Both the position numbers and the translations under genes were made by a program. Of a DNA stretch of 64,000 bases, positions 25,902-34,887 are shown one piece after another (positions within the stretch are counted from its first letter, which is position 1; every line of letters starts with the position of its first letter). The stretch is taken from assembly GCA_902461085.1 (NCBI GenBank), contig CABPWH010000002.1, forward strand, positions 1 to 64,000. Reading direction: 5' to 3'. The notes under the pieces were generated by a model that worked only from the letters and a program-made list of their open reading frames with translations, was not told the DNA's origin and did not search any database. This stretch comes from an uncultured Collinsella sp. Lineage in GTDB: Bacteria; Actinomycetota; Coriobacteriia; Coriobacteriales; Coriobacteriaceae.

Positions 25902-26765
25902 CTATTCGACGATTGGTGCTCCGTGGCCCCAAGAACCTTCCATGCCGCACACGGTCGAGGCAAACCCGGCAGCAAAGTCGAGCGCGCGCTCGATGGCCTC
26001 GGCGCCATCCTCACCGCGCTTGGCGGAATCGAGATAGCACATCAAAAACGAGGTGAGGAACGAGTCGCCCGCCCCCATGGTGTCCTTCATGTCCGTTACC
26101 GGTTTAGCCAGCTGGCGGTAATAACGCTCGCCGTCGTAAGCAATGCAGCCCTCGGCGCCCGCCGTAGCCGACACAAAACGCGGACCCAGGCCCTTCACCC
26201 ATGCCAGACGCTCGCGAATCTCGTCCTCACTCGCGGCATCCGCCGCACTAAAGAAAGCGAAATCGACGTAGGGCGCAATCTGCTCGTAGTACTCGTCGGT
26301 GGAGTCGTCCGAAAAGTCAAAAGAGACCGTGACGCCCGCAGCCTTCAGCTTGGGCAGCTCGCGCTCGGTAAAGCAATAGTTGCCCGAATGAACCACATCG
26401 AACTGCTTCATGTACGAAAGGTCGAAGCGATCGAGGACATAGCGCGCATCGCCACGGATACCGCCCTCGTTGGAGCCGAGGAAGACACGGTCACCGTCAA
26501 CGACGGTCACGCGAGCCGCTCCGTTCTCGCCAATCATCTGCTCGCACTTGTCAAGCTCGATACCTTCATCCTCGAGGCTTGCAATGACATGCTCGGCAGC
26601 GGCGTCATTGCCAAAAATGCCCATGTATGCGGAGCGTGCGGCACCGCATTTCTTGGCATAAACGGCGAAGTTCACCGCATTGCCGCCGGGATACATGGTG
26701 TGGATATGCTCGTAGCGATCGACGACGTTGTCGCCAAATCCGAGCGCGTTAACGTTAAATGCCAT
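25902..26765 (-). CDS. PfkB-family kinase, fructoselysine 6-kinase-like
   Basis: 287 aa. N-terminal GFGDNVVDRYEHIHTMYPGGNAVNFAVYAKKCG is the FrlD pattern (substrate loop GGNAVNF), and DTMGAGDSFLTSFLMCY is the ATP-site signature. FrlD converts fructoselysine to its 6-phosphate, which the SIS deglycase upstream splits. It follows the SIS gene by 14 bases. That pairing strengthens the Amadori-type reading of the operon, although another glycated amine could be the substrate. Confidence 0.85.
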   Translation of the reverse strand: MAFNVNALGFGDNVVDRYEHIHTMYPGGNAVNFAVYAKKCGAARSAYMGIFGNDAAAEHVIASLEDEGIELDKCEQMIGENGAARVTVVDGDRVFLGSNEGGIRGDARYVLDRFDLSYMKQFDVVHSGNYCFTERELPKLKAAGVTVSFDFSDDSTDEYYEQIAPYVDFAFFSAADAASEDEIRERLAWVKGLGPRFVSATAGAEGCIAYDGERYYRQLAKPVTDMKDTMGAGDSFLTSFLMCYLDSAKRGEDGAEAIERALDFAAGFASTVCGMEGSWGHGAPIVE

Positions 26766-26779
26766 GGCCTTTGCCCCTT

Positions 26780-27748
26780 CTAGTACTCGACAACACCCAT
26801 ATAGCGACGGAAATCGGGATCGTGATCAAACACCTTGCCGCGTGCAGCACGCAGCTCGCAGTTCATGGCGTAGAACAGCACCGGGTCCAGATAGGCACGG
26901 ACGCTCGCCGGCACGGCTTCCATACCGTACTCCTTGGCATCGAGCACCATCAGCGTATCGGTATGCGTCTTAAGGAACGCCAGGGCGCGCTCGTCCATAG
27001 CACGGCACTCGCTGGAGCCCATCTGCAGGAAGTAAAAAACGCCATCCTGAGTAGCCTCGAAGGGACCGTGGAAGTACTCGGCAGAGTGGATGTAGCTACA
27101 GTGCTGCCACTGCATCTCCATAAGAGAGCAGATAGCGAAACCGTAGGTCTGGCTAAAGTTGGGACCGCTGCCCAGAATGTAGAAGAACTCGTGCTCCTGG
27201 CAAAGCTTGGCAAAGCGATCGCCCAGCTCGGCATTTACCTTCTCGCGTGCCGGGGGAAGAATCTTATCCATCTCGGCGATACCGGCATACATATCGGCAA
27301 GATCGGCGTAGCCCTCCTGCTGATCGAGCAGCTCGGCCGCAAGCGACAGCGAAATGCCAGCGGGGACCTCGGCCTGCGGCACGCCCTCGCCCCACGGGTA
27401 GACCCACGTGGTCCACTTGCCGGAGTCGATCTTGGATCCAGCGTTGTCGGTCTGGGCGATCACCGTAGCGCCGGCAGCAAGGGCAATCTCGCAGCCCTCG
27501 ACGACCTCGGGGGTGTTGCCACTGTGGCTACAAGCGATGACCAGGGACTTCTCGCCCAGACGACGCGGACGCATGATATCGAACTCGCGAGCCGTATAGA
27601 TATACGAAGTGAAGGTGGTTGCCTCGCGCTGCAGAAGCTCATGGGCCGGGATCAAATCGATCATGGAGCCACCGCAAGCAATCCAGTAGACGCTGTCGAA
27701 CTTGCCTTTCTCGGCAATTGCCTCTTTGATCAGATCGTGTGCGTTCAT
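26780..27748 (-). CDS. SIS-domain deglycase, FrlB-like
   Basis: 322 aa with two sugar isomerase (SIS) folds. The first has YWIACGGSMIDLIPAHELL and SLVIACSHSGNTPEVVEGCEIA; the second has YILGSGPNFSQTYGFAICSLMEMQW and HSAEYFHGPFE. FrlB-type enzymes split fructoselysine 6-phosphate to glucose 6-phosphate and lysine. AAAGGA lies eight bases before the start at 27748; the longer frame lacks a ribosome site. It is next to the FrlD-like kinase and FrlC-like epimerase. Confidence 0.85.
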   Translation of the reverse strand: MNAHDLIKEAIAEKGKFDSVYWIACGGSMIDLIPAHELLQREATTFTSYIYTAREFDIMRPRRLGEKSLVIACSHSGNTPEVVEGCEIALAAGATVIAQTDNAGSKIDSGKWTTWVYPWGEGVPQAEVPAGISLSLAAELLDQQEGYADLADMYAGIAEMDKILPPAREKVNAELGDRFAKLCQEHEFFYILGSGPNFSQTYGFAICSLMEMQWQHCSYIHSAEYFHGPFEATQDGVFYFLQMGSSECRAMDERALAFLKTHTDTLMVLDAKEYGMEAVPASVRAYLDPVLFYAMNCELRAARGKVFDHDPDFRRYMGVVEY

Positions 27749-27768
27749 ATCCAGTTCCTTTCTTATTT

Positions 27769-27800
27769 GGCCCGCAATCAATGACGTTGGTTGCGTGGCC
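27769..27800 (-). other. Intercistronic stem-loop
   Basis: GGCC and GGCC (27769-27772, 27797-27800), extended by CGCAA/TTGCG and CAA/TTG pairs, form an imperfect hairpin in the 62-base gap between the epimerase and SIS genes. No T-tract follows. It may stabilise or process the operon transcript. Confidence 0.4.
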
Positions 27801-27810
27801 GATGGTTGTT

Positions 27811-28662
27811 TTAGTCAATCAGATATTTCTCGAATGCGGCCATGTTCTTGGCATCTGCCGCCGCCGGATCATCGTAGTAACGACCGTCCGTGATTTCCTG
27901 GCCCAGCATGCCGTCGAAACCATGGGCGTTGAGCGTGGCGACGAAGGCGTCCATATCGTGCTTGCCATCGCCCCACACCAGATGGCCATACGGGTCACCG
28001 TCGATAAAGTGCATCTCGTGAATTGCCCCATCACCAAAGGCGGCAAACCAGTCCTCGAGCGTCTCGCCTGCAACGCCCATCGCGGTTGTATCAACCATGG
28101 GCTGTAAGTACGGGCTCGCGACCTCGTCAATCATGCGCTTCGCATCGGAAACCGTCGTCACAAGGTTGCTCTCCTCGGGACGTAGGCTTTCCATCGTAAG
28201 CACCAGACCGTGCTCGCCGGCATACTCCGCCAGAATGGACAAGTGCTCGCGGCTGCGCTTCCAGGCTTCCTCGCGGTCCTCGTCCCAGTCGCCCCAGCCC
28301 GAGTTGATGGACATGCGGTCGCACCCAAGTACCTCGGCAAGCTCAATGCCGTGCTTAAAGTACGCCAAGCTGCGCTGTTCATGCAGCGGTTTGCGTGCGC
28401 AGTACTGCCAAGGATAGACAACATTCTCGGGACACAGAGTACGATACCTAAGCCCACGGTCTGCAGCCTTTTTCGCCAGGACCTCAGCTTCAAAGTAGCC
28501 CGTGTGGTCGAGCGTCACATGCGGCTCCGCACACCACAGCTCAATGGACTCAAAGCCCAAACGCTGCTGCACATCAAGGAAGTAATCGAGCGACCACATG
28601 ATGTAGTGGATATTCATGCCCGCAATCTGTTCGCGGTGCAGCGTCGGTTTGGATTCAGACAT
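27811..28662 (-). CDS. Sugar phosphate isomerase/epimerase, FrlC-like
   Basis: 283 aa xylose-isomerase-like TIM barrel: HYIMWSLDYFLDVQQRLGFESIELWCAEPH at the start, metal ligands in LTMESLRPEESN and HEMHFIDGDPYGHLVWGDG. FrlC interconverts fructoselysine and psicoselysine in E. coli; the pattern here is the same, but the true substrate is open. AGGAGG lies six bases before the ATG, overlapping the end of the amidohydrolase gene. Third gene of the operon. Confidence 0.83.
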   Translation of the reverse strand: MSESKPTLHREQIAGMNIHYIMWSLDYFLDVQQRLGFESIELWCAEPHVTLDHTGYFEAEVLAKKAADRGLRYRTLCPENVVYPWQYCARKPLHEQRSLAYFKHGIELAEVLGCDRMSINSGWGDWDEDREEAWKRSREHLSILAEYAGEHGLVLTMESLRPEESNLVTTVSDAKRMIDEVASPYLQPMVDTTAMGVAGETLEDWFAAFGDGAIHEMHFIDGDPYGHLVWGDGKHDMDAFVATLNAHGFDGMLGQEITDGRYYDDPAAADAKNMAAFEKYLID

Positions 28663-28663
28663 C

Positions 28664-30247
28664 TTATGCCTCCTTATTTCGATCGAACACGATTTGTCCG
28701 TCCGACATCGTCATGTCAACCGCAAGATCGCGTGCGTCGCGATAATCGAGGTCGAACACATCCCGATCGAGCACGCAGATATCGGCAAGCTTGCCAACCT
28801 CGAGCGTACCCAGCTCGTCTTCGCGCATCAGGTCGTACGCGCCCCCGGCAGTCCAAGCGCACAAGAGCTCGACAAGCGTCAGCGTGTTGACCTCATTCAC
28901 GGGCAGTCCGTCGTCGAAGTATCCGCCGCACGCACTGTAGATTGACTCGCCCAAGCTCGGAATCAACAGCGGCAAATCCGTGCCACAGCACACTGTGCAT
29001 CCGGAATCTTCCATGCCGCGGCGATTCCAGCTGTGCAAAAGTCGCGTCTCGCCAATTTGTCGACGCATCATCGACAGGCAATCCTCGCGCCGGTCCAGCG
29101 TCAGAATCTGCGGATAGACCTCGCAAATTCCACCTAACTTGCCAAACTCGACAAGATCGGTCGGGTCAGAGTTCTCGAGATCGGTAATCGCATGGCGACG
29201 AAGCATCCGTCCATGCTCGTCTCGAGGCAGCGAGGCATAGAGCGCCACGGTGCGACGAACGGCGCCATCGCCCTGGCAATGCAAGGAATATCGGAAGCCG
29301 TCAGCATCAATTGCACGCAGCTCGTTCTCAATCAGATCCCACTCTGGCTCCTCGACGACCGTCTTGCCGGCAGCGCCCGCATCGGCCGTGTCCTCATAGG
29401 GATCAATCATCTCGGCAAGCCCCGCCCATACGCCGCGATCGGTCATACGGTTGAAGCCAGAAAAACGAACGAACGGTCCCCGGAAGCGCTCTCGCGCCTC
29501 GCGGGCATATGCCAGATTTGCACCGGCACCCACCGGCTGCGACATCATAGAGACGCGAACCGTCAGCTCACCAGATTCCTCACGGCGAGCCATTTCGTCG
29601 GCAAAGCCGTAGTAGTCATCAAACGCCATCTCCTTGATGGCGGTAACGCCGCGCTCGTTAAGCATGCTCATGTAGTCCGAATACCCGGCACGCACCTCGG
29701 GCAGCGCGAGGAAATCGCTCATCATGCGCCAGATCTTCTCGGCATAGCACGCCTGGGGTGTAAAGCCGTATCGCGCACTGGCGGCAGCATTGAGAACGCA
29801 GGTCTCCGCACCCGGTGTAAAGCAGACGACAGGGATATCGCCAAAACAATCGTCAAACACAGCTGCCGTATTTGCGTTCTCGGCATCCGATGCCAACGTT
29901 TCGGGTAGGTTGTGGCCAAAAGCCGCCGCGCAATCCGGATGATCTTCTTTCCATGCACGCAAGAGCGACACGGCCTCTTTGGCATCATCGATGCCGGACA
30001 GATCAGTCCCCAACGTCCGCAGCGCCCAACCTGTATAGAAGGTATGCACATCGATCAGGCCGGGCATGACAGTGCGGTCGCCCAGGTCAACTACCTCGTC
30101 CGCCTGGGTCAAATACGAAGCTACCTCACACTTGGTGCCAACAGCCTCAATTCGATTGCCACGGACCGCTACGAAACCTTCAAACGGCAGGTCCCCCGTA
30201 CCGGTAAAGACGCTCTTAGACGTCAGGACCGTCAAACGATCAGACAT
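28664..30247 (-). CDS. YtcJ-type amidohydrolase
   Basis: 527 aa amidohydrolase-3-family protein: an N-terminal beta domain (GFVAVRGNRIEAVG), GDRTVMPGLIDVHTFYTG where HxH is usual, FRYSLHCQGDGAVRRTV with a metal His, and a C-terminal WTAGGAYDLMREDELGTLEVGKLADICVLD. The normal HxH becomes HTF, so the metal site is altered. YtcJ relatives hydrolyse N-acyl or amide bonds. It lies ten bases after the transporter gene and may open the substrate before the FrlB/C/D-type steps. Confidence 0.8.
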   Translation of the reverse strand: MSDRLTVLTSKSVFTGTGDLPFEGFVAVRGNRIEAVGTKCEVASYLTQADEVVDLGDRTVMPGLIDVHTFYTGWALRTLGTDLSGIDDAKEAVSLLRAWKEDHPDCAAAFGHNLPETLASDAENANTAAVFDDCFGDIPVVCFTPGAETCVLNAAASARYGFTPQACYAEKIWRMMSDFLALPEVRAGYSDYMSMLNERGVTAIKEMAFDDYYGFADEMARREESGELTVRVSMMSQPVGAGANLAYAREARERFRGPFVRFSGFNRMTDRGVWAGLAEMIDPYEDTADAGAAGKTVVEEPEWDLIENELRAIDADGFRYSLHCQGDGAVRRTVALYASLPRDEHGRMLRRHAITDLENSDPTDLVEFGKLGGICEVYPQILTLDRREDCLSMMRRQIGETRLLHSWNRRGMEDSGCTVCCGTDLPLLIPSLGESIYSACGGYFDDGLPVNEVNTLTLVELLCAWTAGGAYDLMREDELGTLEVGKLADICVLDRDVFDLDYRDARDLAVDMTMSDGQIVFDRNKEA

Positions 30248-30256
30248 CACAACCAC

Positions 30257-31720
30257 CTACACCGGAAGCATGCCAGAGATTGCCGTTACAATCACGCCAA
30301 AGACGACCATGAAAATGAAGAACTTCCAAATGGTCTTCCACCATTGGCCAAACGAAATCCTAGCCACGGCAAGGCCGGCGACCGTCATGCCCGCCACGGG
30401 GCTGATGGTGTTGATGGTCTGGTTGGCAAACTGGAGCGCGGTGACGGCCGCCTCGGGATTGAGGCCCATGAGCTCGGTCAGGGGGCCCATAACGGGCATG
30501 GTGAGCGCCGCCAGGCCAGAACTCGAGGGAACCAGCAAAGAGAGCAGACCAAGGACGACATACATAAACGTGGTGTAGACGGCGGCGGGTGCACCGGCGA
30601 GCGCGGTAGCGAGCGCCTGGAGGATGGTGTCGATGATCATGCCGCCCTCGGCGATGACCAGAATACCGCGAGCGATACCGATAACGACGGCAGCGTACGC
30701 AAAGTCGGCGAGACCCTTAACGAACTCCTCTGCGATCGTCTGCTGGTCAAGGCCGCCCAGGATACCGGCAAGCAAGCCCATGCCAAGGAACACGGCGGAA
30801 ATCTGATTCATGTACCAGCCCTGGGTAACAAGACCCCAGACGATAATGCCCATACCGCAAGCAAAATCGATAAGCACGAGCTTCTGACGGATAGTGAACT
30901 CTTCCTCGATGGAGGCATCGGTCACGGAAAATTCAATACGCTTGAGCTTATCGTCCTCGTACACAATGGACGACTCGGGGTTTTTCTTGACGCGCATGGC
31001 GTAGCGCATGGCCCATGCGATACCGACGGCAGTGAAGATGACCCAAGAAACGGCACGCAGCCACAGTTGCGGATTACCCTCGATGCCAATGATGCCTTGG
31101 GCGATCAAAACATTAAACGGGTCGATGGTCGAAGCACAATATCCCAGGTTAGGACCAAGGAAGCAGATGATGAATGCCGTCATCGAGTCATAACCGATAC
31201 CCATCATGATGGGAATGAAGATGGCATAGAACGGCAGGGCTTCCTCAGACATACCAAACGTAGTGCCGCAAATGGACAGCAATGTCATCGTGATGGGAAT
31301 GATGAGGATGTCCTTGTTCTTGAGCTTTTTAATCACACGGCTCATGCCGGCATTCAAAGCGTTGGTCTTGGTGATGATCGCGAACGATCCGCCAATCAAT
31401 AAGACGAACGCAACGACGTCGGCAGCCTCTTGGATACCCTTGGTGGGCGCTTGCAGAACCGCGAAGATATCCTGGCCCAGATTGATGGTCTCGCCGGTCT
31501 CGGAATCGGTGTAGTTCTTATCGACCTGTTCATAGGTTCCAGCAACGGCGACTTCACGCTCGCCCGCCGCTGTCGAAATCGTCTTGCGCTGATACTGACC
31601 AGAGGGAACGATCCAAGTCAGGACCGCAAAGACAACGATCAGCAAGAACATGATCGTATAGACATGCGGTAATTTGAACTTAAAACGTCTGTTTGTCTTC
31701 TTCGCCTTCGTATCTGACAT
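30257..31720 (-). CDS. YfcC-family (DcuC/ArcD-like) transporter
   Basis: 487 aa with about 12 hydrophobic spans. N-terminal cytoplasmic Lys-rich tail, then FKLPHVYTIMFLLIVVFAVLTWIVPSGQY, a family pattern of YfcC/UPF proteins (PF03606). Members carry amino acids, peptides or C4-dicarboxylates; in this operon it would import the substrate, whereas known frl operons use an APC-type permease. GGAGG lies five bases before the ATG at 31720; the longer frame runs across the operator and is rejected. First gene of the operon. Confidence 0.85.
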   Translation of the reverse strand: MSDTKAKKTNRRFKFKLPHVYTIMFLLIVVFAVLTWIVPSGQYQRKTISTAAGEREVAVAGTYEQVDKNYTDSETGETINLGQDIFAVLQAPTKGIQEAADVVAFVLLIGGSFAIITKTNALNAGMSRVIKKLKNKDILIIPITMTLLSICGTTFGMSEEALPFYAIFIPIMMGIGYDSMTAFIICFLGPNLGYCASTIDPFNVLIAQGIIGIEGNPQLWLRAVSWVIFTAVGIAWAMRYAMRVKKNPESSIVYEDDKLKRIEFSVTDASIEEEFTIRQKLVLIDFACGMGIIVWGLVTQGWYMNQISAVFLGMGLLAGILGGLDQQTIAEEFVKGLADFAYAAVVIGIARGILVIAEGGMIIDTILQALATALAGAPAAVYTTFMYVVLGLLSLLVPSSSGLAALTMPVMGPLTELMGLNPEAAVTALQFANQTINTISPVAGMTVAGLAVARISFGQWWKTIWKFFIFMVVFGVIVTAISGMLPV

Positions 31721-31762
31721 AGATACCTCCAAAGAACTCGAGACTGCATCGCATCTCGCTTC

Positions 31763-31828
31763 AACGTTTGCACAATGCAAACGTTCTATGACGTCCCATA
31801 GATTACCAGCAGCTTTTTCCTTCATCAA
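31763..31828 (-). promoter_or_regulatory. Promoter and palindromic operator of the catabolic operon
   Basis: On the minus strand TTGATG (31823-31828) and TAATCT (31800-31805) stand 17 bases apart. Just past the expected start point lies a perfect 10-bp inverted repeat AACGTTTGCA (31763-31772) and TGCAAACGTT (31776-31785) with 3-nt spacing, 43 bases before the transporter ATG. The GntR regulator encoded upstream is the obvious candidate to bind it, acting as a roadblock. Confidence 0.65.
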
Positions 31829-31890
31829 GATAATTTCAAACTGATTGCCGCAACGCGGTTGAACGGTCGCGTTTGTGCCGTGAACGGTAT

Positions 31891-31926
31891 GGAAACGCCC
31901 GGTGAGATGATCCACCGGGCGCTTCC
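31891..31926 (-). terminator. Terminator of the GntR gene
   Basis: GGAAACGCCCGGTG (31891-31904) pairs with CACCGGGCGCTTCC (31913-31926) with one mismatch. It starts 13 bases past the stop and isolates the regulator from the operon. There is no long T-tract. Confidence 0.6.
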
Positions 31927-31938
31927 ATTCGCAATGTC

Positions 31939-32682
31939 CTAGATGTCAAAAACGTAGCGAGACCCAACGATCCGCTGACGACCGATGATAAACGGCCGTC
32001 GCTGCTCATCGAAAAAGAAGGCTTCCATATAAAACAAGGGTTCGCCAACGGGAACTGCCAACAGCCGAGCGACCTCGGGCGACGCGCACGCGATCTCGAG
32101 CGTGCACGGGTCGGTAAACGCGGGCGTGCGGCCCGTCCGGTTGCGCACGAACTCAAAAATGGATTGGTTAGATAGAGGTGCCGTTGATAGATAGGCGTTG
32201 TCCTCGTAAACGTATATGTTGTTCTCGAGCATGACGGGGACTCCATCGGCAGTACGTACACGCTCAACGCAAATCAAATCAGTTCCAACGGGAACACCAA
32301 AGAACTGCGCTTCGGTAGAATCTGCCGGCAGTATCTTTCTCGAAATGACGCACGCCCCCGGCTCCATTCCGTTAACGCGGCATGCGTCCGAAAAACTCTG
32401 GACGTCATCCTTCTGGCGAATCTTGCGCTTAAGCTTGGGGGCATTGACAAACGTGCCTTTCCCCTGCCGCTTCGTTAGATAGCCCTGCTGGACGAGCTCC
32501 TCAATAGCGCGTCGCACGGTAACGCGGCCAACTTTATAGCTCTCAGCCAATTCGAATTCGTTGGGTATCCGCGCGCCCGCCTTGTAGGCACCGGAGTTGA
32601 TTTCGTTTTTAATGATATCAATAACCTGTTGGTACAGCGGTATCGCTGCTTTACCATCAGTTAGCCCTTCAGTCGGTGGCAT
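31939..32682 (-). CDS. GntR-family regulator, HutC subfamily
   Basis: 247 aa. N-terminal winged helix: PLYQQVIDIIKNEINSGAYKAGARIPNEFELAESYKVGRVTVRRAIEELVQQGYLTKRQGKGTFV is shortened here to its key parts PLYQQVIDIIK and VGRVTVRRAIEEL. The C-terminal UTRA-type ligand domain has QSFSDACRVNGMEPG, ICVERVRTADGVPVMLE and IIGRQRIVGSRY. HutC-type proteins sense a pathway sugar phosphate or amine. It lies directly upstream of the operon, on the same strand, and probably controls the palindrome at 31763-31785. Confidence 0.88.
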   Translation of the reverse strand: MPPTEGLTDGKAAIPLYQQVIDIIKNEINSGAYKAGARIPNEFELAESYKVGRVTVRRAIEELVQQGYLTKRQGKGTFVNAPKLKRKIRQKDDVQSFSDACRVNGMEPGACVISRKILPADSTEAQFFGVPVGTDLICVERVRTADGVPVMLENNIYVYEDNAYLSTAPLSNQSIFEFVRNRTGRTPAFTDPCTLEIACASPEVARLLAVPVGEPLFYMEAFFFDEQRRPFIIGRQRIVGSRYVFDI

Positions 32683-32713
32683 ATACCCTCTCCCAGCACA
32701 ATTAAGTCTAAAA

Positions 32714-32748
32714 CGGGCTTAAGGGCATTCAGCAAGTCCTTAAGCCCG
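32714..32748 (-). terminator. Terminator after the HAD phosphatase gene
   Basis: CGGGCTTAAGG (32714-32724) pairs perfectly with CCTTAAGCCCG (32738-32748). The minus strand continues TTTTAGACTTAATT, and the gntR start is 31 bases away, so it sits in the gntR leader. Confidence 0.7.
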
Positions 32749-32832
32749 CATTAGCATAAAGTATGCTTGCTGCCGCACCAAAATGTCGGGTATTTACTCA
32801 TCAGACCCGAAAAACGCGCAACTACCTCACCC

Positions 32833-33492
32833 CTAAGAAAGCGCGAGCAGCTCCGGCAGCTGGTCGATAATCTTGTCCGCGGCATCCTGGCTAAAGCCAA
32901 AGCGCTCCTCGCGCTTGGCAATGACTGTCAGGCCGGCTCGCTTGCCGGCAGTGATGCCAGGCACCGAATCCTCGACGCAGCAGCAGCGATTCGCGGGCAG
33001 CCCCAGCAGGTCCAGCGCATGCAGGTAGATGTCGGGCTCGGGCTTGCTCTCCTTAAACTGCTCGCCGCTCACCACATACTCAAAGGCATCCGACAGCCCG
33101 CACGCATTGAGCACTTCCTCGATGCTATCCATGGGAGACGAGCTGGCAAGCGCCACGCGAACGCCACGGCGCGGCAGCTCTCGAATCGTATCCACGGCGC
33201 CTGGGTTAATCAAAGCCTGATAGTCGCGCGGACGCTCATGCGCCCACTCGTCCCAACGGGCCAACGCTTCCTCGCCAGTGAAATGCCCCTTACCGGCGCG
33301 CTCAAACCAATCGACCAGCATATGCAGGAAGAACTGATGCGAGGTACCGACCTGCCCATTCAACTCCTCTTGAGTCAGGCTAAGCCCAAGCTCCTTGGCA
33401 AAAGCTGCGGTCTCGCCCAGGTAGTAATACTCGGTATCGACAATGACACCGTCCATGTCAAAGATAACGGCGTCGAACGGAAATGCGGACAC
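32833..33492 (-). CDS. HAD-superfamily hydrolase, beta-phosphoglucomutase-like
   Basis: 219 aa, subfamily IA. Motif I FDMDGVIVDTE, motif II VALASSSP, and motifs III and IV KPEPDIYLHALDLLG and CCVEDSVPGITAGKRAG. The alpha-helical cap after motif I fits phosphoglycolate phosphatase or beta-phosphoglucomutase-like proteins. It uses a GTG start at 33492 with GGGAGGG four bases upstream. Whether it is a phosphatase or mutase is undecided; it lies beside the sugar operon and may serve it. Confidence 0.85.
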   Translation of the reverse strand: MSAFPFDAVIFDMDGVIVDTEYYYLGETAAFAKELGLSLTQEELNGQVGTSHQFFLHMLVDWFERAGKGHFTGEEALARWDEWAHERPRDYQALINPGAVDTIRELPRRGVRVALASSSPMDSIEEVLNACGLSDAFEYVVSGEQFKESKPEPDIYLHALDLLGLPANRCCCVEDSVPGITAGKRAGLTVIAKREERFGFSQDAADKIIDQLPELLALS

Positions 33493-33511
33493 GGCACCCT
33501 CCCTAACAAAA

Positions 33512-33533
33512 GGGCGCCTGTAAGCAGGCGCCC
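33512..33533 (-). terminator. Hairpin between two HAD genes
   Basis: GGGCGCCTG (33512-33520) pairs perfectly with CAGGCGCCC (33525-33533), loop TAAG, followed on the minus strand by TTTTG. It is 22 bases past the upstream stop and ends 20 bases before the downstream GTG start. Confidence 0.75.
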
Positions 33534-33555
33534 GAACCATGCATTATCGGCGATT

Positions 33556-34398
33556 CTAACCCAGCAGCTTATCCAGCGCCACCGCAATGCCGTCTTCGTT
33601 ATTATTGGCGGTCACCATCTGGGCTACAGCCTTGACCTCATCGACGGCGTTGCCCATGGCAACACCGGTGCCGGCCCACTCAATCATGGACTTGTCGTTC
33701 TGGCCGTCGCCAAACGATACGACCTCGCTGGCATCAATGCCGAGCTTGGGCAAGGCACCCTCGAGCGCACGAGCCTTGTCGATACCGGGCGCCGTGTACT
33801 CAAAGTACCAGTCAGCCGTAAACATGCCCGAAAGCGTCTGCTTAAAGGGCGCATACATTTCCTCGTAATGCGCCTGCAGGTATGCCGGGTCGCCTGCCGT
33901 CAGCAGCTTGTCTACGGGATAAGTGTCCACGACCTCATGCAAGCTCTCGACCTCGCGGATCTTAAGGTCGCAGGCATCGCGCTCGTATTTGACAATGTTT
34001 TTCTGCGAGCCATCCGACAGCGTAATCATGCAGTGGTACGAGTCCTTGACATGCAAGTCGCGACCGAGCGAGATCATGGGGATCACATCATAGTTTTGCA
34101 GATGATCAATCAGACGGTGCAGCTCGTCAGCCGGCATGGCCTGGTCAAAAAGAACCTCATCGGTCTGAGCGTCCACCACATGCGCGCCATTGAAAGCGAC
34201 TAGCAGACCGTCATGGTTTTGAAGGTCGAGCTCCTGCGCCAGAGCATGTAGTCCCCATGCGGGACGGCCCGAAGCCAAAATGAGCTTAATGCCCGACTCC
34301 TGCGCCGCGAGCAGCTTCTCGCGTGTACGCGGGCTGATCACCTTCTGATCGTTGGTAAGCGTACCATCGATATCCATTGCGATGGCTTTAATTGCCAT
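33556..34398 (-). CDS. Cof-type HAD phosphatase (YidA-like)
   Basis: 280 aa, subfamily IIB. Motif I AMDIDGTLTNDQK at the start, motif II LILASGRPAWG, motif III region LDKLLTAGDP, and the late VVSFGDGQNDKSMIEWAGTGVAMGNAVDEVK with the catalytic Asps. Cof-type enzymes dephosphorylate sugar phosphates and flavin precursors. Adjacent to a second HAD gene on the same strand, with a terminator hairpin between, so they may be read together only in part. Confidence 0.87.
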   Translation of the reverse strand: MAIKAIAMDIDGTLTNDQKVISPRTREKLLAAQESGIKLILASGRPAWGLHALAQELDLQNHDGLLVAFNGAHVVDAQTDEVLFDQAMPADELHRLIDHLQNYDVIPMISLGRDLHVKDSYHCMITLSDGSQKNIVKYERDACDLKIREVESLHEVVDTYPVDKLLTAGDPAYLQAHYEEMYAPFKQTLSGMFTADWYFEYTAPGIDKARALEGALPKLGIDASEVVSFGDGQNDKSMIEWAGTGVAMGNAVDEVKAVAQMVTANNNEDGIAVALDKLLG

Positions 34399-34887
34399 AT
34401 GTGCCTCCTTGCATCGTTTTTATCGCGCACTATCTTATCCGAGCCGGGGCACGTTCGCACGGCGCGCGTATGACGGTTGCAAAACCACCCCATTTGAAAC
34501 AAAGACAAAAAAGTACTTGCAAAAACGCGTTCCGACATATAAGTTGATAAAAGACCGCCGTTGCGGTTTTAAGTAGATCGAGCATATGAAGTTTGAGTTT
34601 TAGCGTGTAAGAGAAGGAAGATCGGCAAAGTACAACTCCAAACGCAATGACAACTTAATGAGGTAACTGCCACATGTGAGGCACCCAGGGCATTGCTGTC
34701 TCGATTTTGAGCACGATGCCTTCCGCCTTGCATGGGCCGTTCCATCCCGCCCCTGCAGCAACTGCCTCACGGGCTCATTGAAAACCGCATAGCACCCCAA
34801 CGTCAGCACATCACCCACGGCAAGCACATCACTCACGACAACCAACACATCAACAAACAGCACGAACATCAACCGATTGGAGAAGCT
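34399..34887. other. Intergenic region between the Cof HAD gene and the ClpP/TraG trio
   Basis: 489 bases without a supported gene. On the plus strand TTGCAA followed by TATAAG (34517-34543 region) looks like a promoter, and a small ACCGC/GCGGT hairpin with a TTTT run lies at 34553-34570. The last 80 bases before the trio are C/A-rich and G-poor (repeated CATCAC, CACATCA), which would leave the leader RNA unstructured and resembles a Rho-loading tract. Otherwise nothing is recognised. Confidence 0.4.

Noticed and set aside
34732..34887. N-terminal extension of the unknown trio protein with a His-rich segment
   Set aside because: It has no ribosome site, and the ATG at 34888 has a good one. 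The tract reads better as an unstructured leader.
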